The position numbers were made by a program, and so were the translations under genes. A stretch of DNA of 64,000 nt, taken from the NCBI GenBank assembly GCA_947489685.1, contig CANLEM010000003.1, positions 372,001-436,000 on the forward strand. Reading direction: 5' to 3'. Shown one piece after another: positions 1 to 6,987 of this stretch; within the stretch, counting starts at the first letter, position 1, and every line of letters starts with the position of its first letter. The notes below the pieces were generated by a model. The model was not told where the DNA came from. It was given only the letters and a program-made list of their open reading frames with translations, and did not search any database. Source of the DNA: an uncultured Aquimarina sp. Its GTDB lineage: Bacteria; Bacteroidota; Bacteroidia; Flavobacteriales; Flavobacteriaceae.

Positions 1-5
1 AACTT

Positions 6-719
6 ATGAAAAACAATTTAATTAGAGGCGTTTTGGTGTTTTCTTTATTATCACTTATCGGCTGTGAAGTAGAGAATGATGAAAAAGAAATTATATCTAG
101 TGAATTACAAGGATTTATTCATGTCAATAATCTAGAGGTGCTGGATGAAGATATGCCAAATGCTATAAAATTTAATAGTGTTAAAGATGCGCAACAGTTT
201 CTTGATGATTTTAGAGCAGGCATAAAGTCAATTGATACTTTCGAAATTCCACATAAAGCTAATATATCCGAAAAAAAAACAAATAAATCTTCAACACCGG
301 TCAGAATTGATGGGTCTACCACAGTGACTCTGTTCCGATCTAGGATAAGATTGACTAGCCTAAAAGCAGATATAACGTATCCATATTGTACAGGTGATGG
401 TGCTATTTTCAATGATTTAACGGGTTTTTCGATAAGATCTTATTTAACAGGTTTTACTCTTGCAGTTACTTGGGAACCTACAACAGAAATAGCAAATTAT
501 TTGACATCTAGATCAGTTATCTATACGGTCAAAGGAAAAATTAAATTAGGTCTTGATGTTGAAGGGTTACCTTTAGTAATTTCAGAAACAGTTTCTATTC
601 CAAATAAAATAATTAGTAATCCAGAAGGATTTGGTAACGGCAGTGGTACTTGTGAACCACCATCTGGAGGAGACGATGGACATGGTGGTCAGTGTCCAGA
701 AGGTAGTGAAACACGTTAA
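6..719 (+). CDS. Lipoprotein of unknown function (237 aa)
   Basis: Secreted lipoprotein: an N-terminal hydrophobic stretch ends in a lipobox LIGC (Cys at about residue 20), so it is probably anchored to a membrane by a lipidated cysteine. The body has no motif I recognise. The last 30 residues are rich in Gly, Asp and Cys, with two cysteines that could form a disulfide. The start codon lies only 5 bases into the window, so the upstream region cannot be inspected. It is followed by a stem-loop before rpsA and looks monocistronic. Function unknown; I am confident only that it is a real exported protein. Confidence 0.75.
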   Translation: MKNNLIRGVLVFSLLSLIGCEVENDEKEIISSELQGFIHVNNLEVLDEDMPNAIKFNSVKDAQQFLDDFRAGIKSIDTFEIPHKANISEKKTNKSSTPVRIDGSTTVTLFRSRIRLTSLKADITYPYCTGDGAIFNDLTGFSIRSYLTGFTLAVTWEPTTEIANYLTSRSVIYTVKGKIKLGLDVEGLPLVISETVSIPNKIISNPEGFGNGSGTCEPPSGGDDGHGGQCPEGSETR

Positions 720-780
720 ATTAGACGTTTGGGTTATCGGGCGGCTATGTAGATGAGGTAAATTTTAATCAGACATCCAA

Positions 781-838
781 AAAAAGGTGTGCAATCTTGG
801 TATATGAAAAATTATATTGTAATTTTGCACTCCTTTTT
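781..838 (+). terminator. Imperfect 14-bp inverted repeat before rpsA
   Basis: Left arm 781-794 and right arm 825-838 are complementary except for one position, with a 30-base loop. The left arm begins with an A-run and the right arm ends in five Ts, as in a bidirectional intrinsic terminator. It could end the upstream lipoprotein transcript. The right arm also contains part of the predicted rpsA -7 promoter box, so it may instead act in rpsA control. Confidence 0.5.
797..827 (+). promoter_or_regulatory. Predicted rpsA promoter (TTG-N20-TAATTTTG)
   Basis: A -33 type TTG at 797-799 and a perfect Bacteroidota -7 box TAATTTTG at 820-827 are separated by 20 bases. Transcription would begin near 834, giving rpsA a leader of about 110 bases. 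No purine-rich ribosome binding site is visible just before the rpsA ATG, which is common in this phylum. Confidence 0.6.
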
Positions 839-944
839 AGCGAGTAAGAGAATATGAAAAGGGATTAGAAAATTTAATTTTAACGCTTCTGTATAGTTTT
901 CGTACTGATTCTCAATAATATATAGAATACAAATTTTATCTTCA

Positions 945-2759
945 ATGTCTGAAGAAACAAAAAACACAGACGTTCAGGAAGTAGAAACTCCAAAAGTATC
1001 TGCGCAACAAGCAAATCCTGAGCAATTTCTAAAAGAATTTAACTGGCACAACTACGAAGAGGGAATTGACCCTATCGAAGATTCAAAACTTGAAGAGTTT
1101 GAAAAATTAGTTGCCGAAAATTTTGTAGACACCTTAAATGATGAGGTAGTTGATGGTACGGTAATTAATATTACTGATCGTGATGCAATTATCGATATCA
1201 ATGCAAAAAGTGAAGGTGTGATCTCATTAAATGAGTTCCGTTATAACCCGGATCTTAAAGTAGGTGATAAAGTAGAGGTTTTAATTGACGTTCGTGAAGA
1301 CGCAACTGGTCAGTTAATCTTATCTCACCGTAAAGCTCGTGTAATCAAAGCATGGGATAGAGTAAATGCTGCACATGATACTGGTGAAATCGTAAATGGT
1401 TTTGTAAAATGTAGAACCAAAGGAGGTATGATCGTTGATGTATTCGGTATCGAAGCATTCTTGCCAGGTTCTCAAATAGATGTTAAGCCTATCCGTGATT
1501 ATGATGCATATGTAGGGAAGACAATGGAATTTAAAGTGGTTAAAATTAACCATGAATTCAAAAACGTTGTTGTTTCGCATAAAGCGCTTATCGAAGCGGA
1601 TATCGAAGAACAGAAAAAAGAAATTATTGGTCAATTAGAAAAAGGTCAAGTATTAGAAGGTACTGTTAAGAATGTTACTTCTTACGGTGTATTCGTAGAC
1701 CTTGGAGGAGTTGACGGACTTATTCATATTACAGACCTTTCTTGGTCAAGAATCAATCATCCAAATGAGATTGTAGAACTTGATCAGAAATTGAATGTTG
1801 TAATCTTAGACTTTGATGAGGCTAAGACACGTATCCAATTAGGTCTTAAACAATTGAAGCCTCACCCATGGGAAGCTCTTGATAAAGAACTTAAAGTAGG
1901 TGATAAAGTTAAAGGTAAAGTTGTAGTAATTGCAGATTACGGTGCGTTTATCGAAGTTGAAGAAGGAGTAGAAGGATTGATCCACGTTTCTGAAATGTCT
2001 TGGTCAACTCATTTACGTTCTGCACAAGATTTCGTAAAAGTAGGTGATGAGGTAGAAGCTGTAATTCTTACTCTAGACAGAGAAGAACGTAAAATGTCTC
2101 TTGGTATCAAGCAATTAACTCCAGATCCTTGGACAGATATTACGACTAAGTACCCTGTAGGTTCTAAGCACTCTGGTATTGTACGTAACTTTACAAACTT
2201 TGGAGTATTTGTTGAATTAGAAGAAGGAATTGACGGTTTGATTTATATCTCAGACCTTTCTTGGACTAAGAAAATCAAACACCCATCAGACTTTACTAAT
2301 GTTGGTGATACACTAGATGTAATTGTTCTTGAACTTGATGTTGAAGGACGTAAATTAAGTCTTGGTCACAAACAAACTGAGGATAACCCTTGGGATAAGT
2401 ATGAAACTGAATTTGGTTTAGGAACTAAGCATACTGCTACTATTGCAGATATCGTTGATAAAGGCGCTACAATTGAATTTAACGAAGATATTGTTGCATT
2501 TGTTCCTTCTCGTCATCTTGAGAAAGAAGACGGAAACAAACTGAAAAAAGGAGAAGAAGCAGAATTCCAAATTATTGAATTCAGTAAAGAATTCAAAAGA
2601 GTAGTTGCTTCTCATACTGCTTTATTCAAAGAAGAAGAGGCTAAGATCGTAAAACAAGCTGCTAAGAAAGCTGCTGCAAGTTCGGCAGAAAAGACTACAC
2701 TTGGTGATATCGACGCTTTAGCTGATCTTAAAGCTAAAATGGAAAAAGGAGGGAAGTAA
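945..2759 (+). CDS. rpsA: 30S ribosomal protein S1
   Basis: Ribosomal protein S1, which binds mRNA and helps load it on the 30S subunit. The 604-residue chain carries six S1 (OB-fold) repeats at roughly residues 60-125, 145-210, 228-297, 313-384, 400-470 and 485-555; repeats 3-5 show the typical pattern seen in GVFVDLGGVDGLIHITDLSW. The acidic N-terminus and Lys/Ala-rich C-terminal tail are usual for the Bacteroidota protein. It has its own promoter and a strong terminator directly after it, so it is a single-gene transcript. Identification is secure. Confidence 0.97.
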   Translation: MSEETKNTDVQEVETPKVSAQQANPEQFLKEFNWHNYEEGIDPIEDSKLEEFEKLVAENFVDTLNDEVVDGTVINITDRDAIIDINAKSEGVISLNEFRYNPDLKVGDKVEVLIDVREDATGQLILSHRKARVIKAWDRVNAAHDTGEIVNGFVKCRTKGGMIVDVFGIEAFLPGSQIDVKPIRDYDAYVGKTMEFKVVKINHEFKNVVVSHKALIEADIEEQKKEIIGQLEKGQVLEGTVKNVTSYGVFVDLGGVDGLIHITDLSWSRINHPNEIVELDQKLNVVILDFDEAKTRIQLGLKQLKPHPWEALDKELKVGDKVKGKVVVIADYGAFIEVEEGVEGLIHVSEMSWSTHLRSAQDFVKVGDEVEAVILTLDREERKMSLGIKQLTPDPWTDITTKYPVGSKHSGIVRNFTNFGVFVELEEGIDGLIYISDLSWTKKIKHPSDFTNVGDTLDVIVLELDVEGRKLSLGHKQTEDNPWDKYETEFGLGTKHTATIADIVDKGATIEFNEDIVAFVPSRHLEKEDGNKLKKGEEAEFQIIEFSKEFKRVVASHTALFKEEEAKIVKQAAKKAAASSAEKTTLGDIDALADLKAKMEKGGK

Positions 2760-2785
2760 TTCTCAAAACCTTTTCTTAATATATC

Positions 2786-2818
2786 AAAGGCCGTTCGTTA
2801 GAACGGCCTTTTTGTTTT
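2786..2818 (+). terminator. Intrinsic terminator of rpsA
   Basis: A perfect 11-bp GC-rich stem (arms 2786-2796 and 2801-2811, loop GTTA) runs directly into a T-tract broken by one G. It begins 26 bases after the rpsA stop codon. Confidence 0.93.
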
Positions 2819-2894
2819 CTGATGCTATTTGTATGAATTATATAATTACAAAACTTATCCTGCATTATCTGATGTATTAATTCCAAATTTTCAT

Positions 2895-2902
2895 TACTTT
2901 TG
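2895..2902 (+). promoter_or_regulatory. Predicted pyrR promoter -7 box TACTTTTG
   Basis: Perfect match to TAnnTTTG, 25 bases before the pyrR ATG at 2928. No good -33 TTG at the usual distance. Because it lies inside the in-frame extension upstream of 2928, it argues for the shorter pyrR start. Confidence 0.5.
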
Positions 2903-2927
2903 TATTCCAAATATCCTTTTGGAGATT

Positions 2928-3467
2928 ATGAGTCAAAAATTACTACTTAGTGCGAAAGAAATAGATATTATTCTGCACCGTTTGGCTTGTCAATTAATAG
3001 AAAATCATACACATTTTAAAGATACGGTCCTCATCGGTGTACAGCCTAGAGGTACATTCTTGGCGGATCGTATACGACAAATTTTGATAGAGGATTATCA
3101 AGTTTCCGAGGTAGACCTCGGTTATCTGGATATCACATTTTATCGAGATGATTTTAGAAGAGGAGAAAAACCTCTTGAGGCAAATAAAACGCATATCGAT
3201 TTTGTAGTAGAAGATAAAAGAGTGGTGTTTATTGATGATGTATTGTATACCGGTAGAAGTATCAGAGCAGCATTAACTGCTGTGCAATCTTTTGGTAGGC
3301 CCTTAGAAATAGAATTGTTAACTTTAATCGATAGGAGATTTAGTAGACATTTACCTATTCAACCTAATTATAGAGGTAGACAAGTTGATGCTATTAATCA
3401 AGAAAAAGTTAAAGTACATTGGGTGGAGAATGAAGGTGAAGATGCCGTGTATTTGATTGGAGAATAA
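2928..3467 (+). CDS. pyrR: Bifunctional pyrimidine operon regulator / uracil phosphoribosyltransferase PyrR
   Basis: PyrR-family phosphoribosyltransferase (179 aa from the ATG at 2928, the usual length). The PRPP-binding loop is visible as VVFIDDVLYTGRSIRAAL around residues 96-113, and the early segment GVQPRGTFLADRI matches the family. In Firmicutes the protein binds pyr mRNA to cause attenuation and also makes UMP from uracil; in this phylum the RNA-binding role is not assured. The frame stays open 33 codons further upstream, but that stretch contains the promoter box and does not resemble PyrR. It sits 47 bases before pyrB in the same direction, so the two are probably co-transcribed. Confidence 0.93.
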   Translation: MSQKLLLSAKEIDIILHRLACQLIENHTHFKDTVLIGVQPRGTFLADRIRQILIEDYQVSEVDLGYLDITFYRDDFRRGEKPLEANKTHIDFVVEDKRVVFIDDVLYTGRSIRAALTAVQSFGRPLEIELLTLIDRRFSRHLPIQPNYRGRQVDAINQEKVKVHWVENEGEDAVYLIGE

Positions 3468-3514
3468 AATGATCTAAAGAAGTTTGTTTAAAAACTAACA
3501 GTTAAAACTAGAAC

Positions 3515-4444
3515 ATGAGCGAATTAAGTGTAGATCACTTACTAGGAATAAAATACTTAACCAAAGAAGATGTTGATCTTATCTTTGAAACAGCAGATCA
3601 TTTTAAAGAAGTAATTAATCGCCCTATTAAAAAAGTTCCTTCGCTACGAGATATTACTATTGCAAATCTTTTTTTTGAAAATAGTACAAGGACAAGATTA
3701 TCTTTTGAGTTGGCAGAAAAACGACTTTCTGCAGATGTTATTAATTTTTCGGCAGCTTCTTCTTCTGTAAAAAAAGGAGAAACGCTCATTGATACCGTAA
3801 ATAATATTCTTTCTATGAAAGTGGATATGGTAGTGATGCGTCACCCAAATCCTGGAGCCGGAGTTTTTCTTTCTAAGCATGTAGATGCTAAGATAATCAA
3901 TGCAGGTGATGGTGCTCACGAGCACCCTACACAAGCATTGTTAGACTCATACTCGATAAGAGAACGCTTGGGAGAAGTTGGAGGAAAGAAAGTAGTAATT
4001 GTTGGTGATATTTTGCACTCTAGAGTTGCATTATCTAATATATTTGCTCTTAAATTGCAAGGAGCAGAAGTAAAGGTGTGTGGTCCTAAAACTTTGATCC
4101 CTAAGTATATAGAAAAATTAGGGGTTCAGGTAGAGACCAATTTACAAAAAGCATTACAATGGTGTGATATTGCCAATATGCTTAGAGTACAGAATGAAAG
4201 AATGGAAATTAGTTATTTTCCGTCCACCAGAGAATATACCCAACAATTTGGAGTCAATAAGGCATTACTTAATAGTTTAGATAAAGAAATTGTAATTATG
4301 CACCCAGGACCCATCAACCGTGGAGTAGAAATCACGAGTGATGTAGCTGATTCGGATCAAGCCATTATACTGGATCAAGTACAGAATGGAGTTGCAGTGA
4401 GAATGGCTGTAATATATCTTTTAGCTTCAAAAATTAAACGATAA
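3515..4444 (+). CDS. pyrB: Aspartate carbamoyltransferase catalytic subunit
   Basis: Catalyses carbamoyl phosphate + L-aspartate to N-carbamoyl aspartate, the first committed step of pyrimidine synthesis. The 309-residue chain shows the carbamoyl-phosphate loop FFENSTRTRLSFE near residue 52, the HEHPTQALLDSYSIRE segment near 134 and the aspartate-binding MHPGPINRGVEI near 262. No pyrI regulatory subunit is encoded nearby. It follows pyrR and is followed after three bases by a small conserved gene, so pyrR-pyrB-4448 look like one operon. Confidence 0.97.
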   Translation: MSELSVDHLLGIKYLTKEDVDLIFETADHFKEVINRPIKKVPSLRDITIANLFFENSTRTRLSFELAEKRLSADVINFSAASSSVKKGETLIDTVNNILSMKVDMVVMRHPNPGAGVFLSKHVDAKIINAGDGAHEHPTQALLDSYSIRERLGEVGGKKVVIVGDILHSRVALSNIFALKLQGAEVKVCGPKTLIPKYIEKLGVQVETNLQKALQWCDIANMLRVQNERMEISYFPSTREYTQQFGVNKALLNSLDKEIVIMHPGPINRGVEITSDVADSDQAIILDQVQNGVAVRMAVIYLLASKIKR

Positions 4445-4447
4445 CTT

Positions 4448-4780
4448 ATGATTTTTAATAAAGACGGTTCTACAACTATAATTACCCAAGAAAAAACTAC
4501 TATTGTTGAGTTTGTTAAACGTTTAGAAAAAAGGTACGATTCTCTTAAAAATGATAACATCATTATCAACCTCTTTTCTTTAAAGCAGATATCTGTAGAT
4601 GATATCAATGAATTCTTAAGGGTTTCTAACATGCATAAAGCATCAAAACACTCTTTTGTTATTGTTACTGATAAGATAGGAATTGATGAATCTATTGAAG
4701 AAATTACCATTGTGCCTACATTGCAAGAGGCGTATGATTTGGTAGAGATGGAAGAAATCGAACGAGATCTGGGGTTTTAG
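4448..4780 (+). CDS. Conserved small protein, pyrB-linked (110 aa)
   Basis: Small soluble protein with no signal peptide or membrane segment. The start is three bases after the pyrB stop, so translation is probably coupled. The alternating hydrophobic strands (NIIINLF, HSFVIVTD, EITIVPT) and the acidic C-terminal helix LQEAYDLVEMEEIERDLGF suggest a small alpha/beta fold, perhaps STAS-like; that is inference. From memory, proteins of this kind in Flavobacteriaceae are sometimes labelled ribonuclease Z because they sit near rnz, but no metallo-beta-lactamase motif is present and the true rnz is at 5361. Function unknown. Confidence 0.85.
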   Translation: MIFNKDGSTTIITQEKTTIVEFVKRLEKRYDSLKNDNIIINLFSLKQISVDDINEFLRVSNMHKASKHSFVIVTDKIGIDESIEEITIVPTLQEAYDLVEMEEIERDLGF

Positions 4781-4834
4781 AAAAAAATATTTATTTTTTT
4801 GTAATCTACATAAAAAGATTACGTCTTAATACTT

Positions 4835-5293
4835 ATGAAAAAACTAGCCCCCAAACTTTTAATGCTATTCTTTTTAACTTTTAGCAGTGTTATTTATGCG
4901 CAAGACTGGAAATATGATCTGGAAGAAGCGCTAGCAATTGCTAAAGAAAAAGATCAAAAAATTGTTTTGTTTTTTACTGGATCAGATTGGTGTCCTCCTT
5001 GTATTAAACTAGAAAGGAATCTCTTAACTACAGAAAAATTTGCAGACTTCACTTATGAAAAATATGTTTGGTTAAGAGCGGATTTCCCCAGACGTAAAAA
5101 AAATAGACTTTCTCCAGAACAAAGGAGTAAAAATAAAGAATTAGCAAAAAGGTATAATAAAAGGAAGTCTTTTCCTGCTATTTTAATCCTTAATAAAGAA
5201 GGGGTCGTTCTTGGCGCTACAGGGTATAGAAGTGATTTGGATGTACAGGGATATATAGACTTATTAACTTCTTTTGATTCTTTTGGTCGATAG
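4835..5293 (+). CDS. Exported thioredoxin-family protein
   Basis: Thiol-disulfide protein of the thioredoxin_7/DUF255-like type (152 aa). A signal peptide with cleavage near AQ (about residue 23) is followed by FFTGSDWCPPCIKLERN, whose WCPPC is the redox motif, and a cis-Pro region SFPAILIL near residue 115. It therefore probably acts in the periplasm or on exported partners as a reductase or folding helper. The basic insert RRKKNRLSPEQRSK is typical of this group. It lies 54 bases after the small pyrB-linked gene; a 7-bp inverted repeat (4801-4807 and 4816-4822) lies between them and may mark a regulatory site. Confidence 0.85.
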   Translation: MKKLAPKLLMLFFLTFSSVIYAQDWKYDLEEALAIAKEKDQKIVLFFTGSDWCPPCIKLERNLLTTEKFADFTYEKYVWLRADFPRRKKNRLSPEQRSKNKELAKRYNKRKSFPAILILNKEGVVLGATGYRSDLDVQGYIDLLTSFDSFGR

Positions 5294-5360
5294 ATAGATT
5301 TGATTTATAGGTGAGATTAGACTATATTCACATTTTGATAAATTAAGAGGTGAAATCATT

Positions 5361-6266
5361 TTGAAACTTACTATTTTAGGTTGCTATTCTGCAACTCCCA
5401 GAGCATTTACAAACCCTACATCTCAGGTTCTTGAAATTAATAATCATATTTTCCTTATAGATTGTGGCGAAGGCACGCAGGTAGAATTAAGAAGAAATAA
5501 AGTTAAATTTTCAAGAATCAAGCATATTTTTATTTCTCACCTTCATGGAGATCATTTTTTTGGCTTAATTGGTTTGGTTTCTACATTTAGACTTCTCGGA
5601 AGAGATACTCCTTTACATATTTATGGGCCTAAAGGAATAAAAGACGTGATAACGCTTCAGTTAAAACTCTCTAATTCCTGGACAGATTTCCCATTACATT
5701 TTCATGAACTTACTAATACAGAATCTGAAGTAGTTTTTGAAGATGAAAAAGTTACAGTTACTACAATACCCTTGCAACATCGAGTATATTGCAATGGTTT
5801 TTTATTTCAAGAAAAACCGGGGGATAGAAAACTTGTAATGAGTAAGGTGCAAAATTATGATATCGATCAGGCTTATTATCGCTCTATTAAAAAAGGTAAT
5901 GATGTAGTTCTTGATACAGGAGAAGTGATTTCTAATCAAGAAATAACAGATGACCCAAAACCTGTAAAAAGTTATGCTTATTGTAGTGATACCAAATACG
6001 ATGAAGCAAAGTTAAAATTGATCAAAAATAGTACGGTTTTATATCATGAATCTACTTTTTTAGAGAGTCATAAGCATTTATGTGCCAAAACAGGACATAG
6101 TTCGGCTATAGAAGCCGCTACAATAGCCAAGAAAGCAAATGTAGAGACTTTAATTCTAGGGCATTATTCTACACGCTATGAAAACATTGAACTGTTTAAA
6201 GATGAAGCTACCACCGTTTTTGATAATGTTGAAATAGCCGATGATGGCAAAATTTTTGAATTTTGA
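5361..6266 (+). CDS. rnz: Ribonuclease Z
   Basis: tRNA 3' processing endonuclease of the metallo-beta-lactamase family (301 aa). The metal-binding HxHxDH motif is SHLHGDHFFGL near residue 61, with further ligands in YCSDTKYD near 207 and LILGHYSTRY near 264. The start codon is TTG at 5361: the family N-terminus (KLTILGCYSATPR) begins exactly there, no ATG is available, and an AAGAGG ribosome binding site sits about 10 bases upstream. It is transcribed in the same direction as the preceding pyr genes with a 67-base gap. Confidence 0.95.
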   Translation: MKLTILGCYSATPRAFTNPTSQVLEINNHIFLIDCGEGTQVELRRNKVKFSRIKHIFISHLHGDHFFGLIGLVSTFRLLGRDTPLHIYGPKGIKDVITLQLKLSNSWTDFPLHFHELTNTESEVVFEDEKVTVTTIPLQHRVYCNGFLFQEKPGDRKLVMSKVQNYDIDQAYYRSIKKGNDVVLDTGEVISNQEITDDPKPVKSYAYCSDTKYDEAKLKLIKNSTVLYHESTFLESHKHLCAKTGHSSAIEAATIAKKANVETLILGHYSTRYENIELFKDEATTVFDNVEIADDGKIFEF

Positions 6267-6293
6267 TTATTAAATATTTATCTATTTAATATG

Positions 6294-6301
6294 TAAATTT
6301 G
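6294..6301 (+). promoter_or_regulatory. Predicted pdxH promoter -7 box TAAATTTG
   Basis: Perfect TAnnTTTG match 40 bases before the pdxH start, in the short gap after rnz. The nearest upstream TTTG is 28 bases away, longer than the usual spacing, so the call rests on the -7 box alone. Confidence 0.45.
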
Positions 6302-6341
6302 TGTTCGAATTCATTTAGAACAATATTATTTTACTAAGTAT

Positions 6342-6986
6342 ATGAATAGAGATTTAACCAATTATAGAAAATCCTATGAGAAGAGTAATTTGGACGAGAA
6401 AAATCTTCCAGATTCTCCTATCCAGCTTTTTTCGGAATGGTTTTTAGAGGTTGAAAAATCTGGGGGAGTCGAAGAAGCTAATGCGATGACTATTTCGACC
6501 ATTGGTGTGGATGGTTTCCCGAAGGGTAGAATAGTATTGTTAAAACATTATGATGAAAATGGCTTTGTCTTTTATTCGAATTATACTTCTGAAAAAGGAA
6601 AGGCAATGGCTGATAATAATCGAGTGTGTGCTTCTTTTTTCTGGCCAAATCTTGAACGACAGGTTATCATAAAGGGAATCGTGGAAAAAATAGATGAAGA
6701 AAAGAGTACTACTTATTTTAAATCTCGACCTATAGGGAGCCAGCTGGGTGCCTGGGCTTCTAATCAAAGTGAACCTATACAGTCTAGAGAAGTTCTGGAA
6801 ACAAAACTAGCTTCATTAAAAGAAAAATATAACGAAAAAAATATACCTAAACCACCATTTTGGGGAGGCTATTGTATAAAACCTGTAGAGTTCGAGTTTT
6901 GGCAGGGTAGGGCAAATAGACTACATGACCGTATTAGATATAAAGAAAACGAATTAAAATGGAATATAGATAGGCTTTCACCCTAA
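6342..6986 (+). CDS. pdxH: Pyridoxamine/pyridoxine 5'-phosphate oxidase
   Basis: FMN enzyme that oxidises pyridoxamine or pyridoxine 5'-phosphate to pyridoxal 5'-phosphate. The 214-residue length is standard. Visible family motifs are PKGRIVLLKHYDENGFVFYS near residue 60, RPIGSQLGAWASNQSEPI near 130 and the substrate-contacting FWQGRANRLHDRIRY near the C-terminus. Several PLP enzymes occur in this window, but there is no direct operon link. It ends one base before the convergent OmpA-like gene. Confidence 0.97.
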   Translation: MNRDLTNYRKSYEKSNLDEKNLPDSPIQLFSEWFLEVEKSGGVEEANAMTISTIGVDGFPKGRIVLLKHYDENGFVFYSNYTSEKGKAMADNNRVCASFFWPNLERQVIIKGIVEKIDEEKSTTYFKSRPIGSQLGAWASNQSEPIQSREVLETKLASLKEKYNEKNIPKPPFWGGYCIKPVEFEFWQGRANRLHDRIRYKENELKWNIDRLSP

Positions 6987-6987
6987 T

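Noticed and set aside
2829..2927. Upstream extension of pyrR
   Set aside because: The residues do not look like PyrR and the stretch contains a perfect TACTTTTG promoter box; ATG at 2928 gives the normal 179-residue protein.
4801..4822. 7-bp inverted repeat before the thioredoxin-like gene as a terminator
   Set aside because: The T-run is before, not after, the stem on the plus strand, and no minus-strand gene ends here; kept only as a remark in the neighbouring gene.
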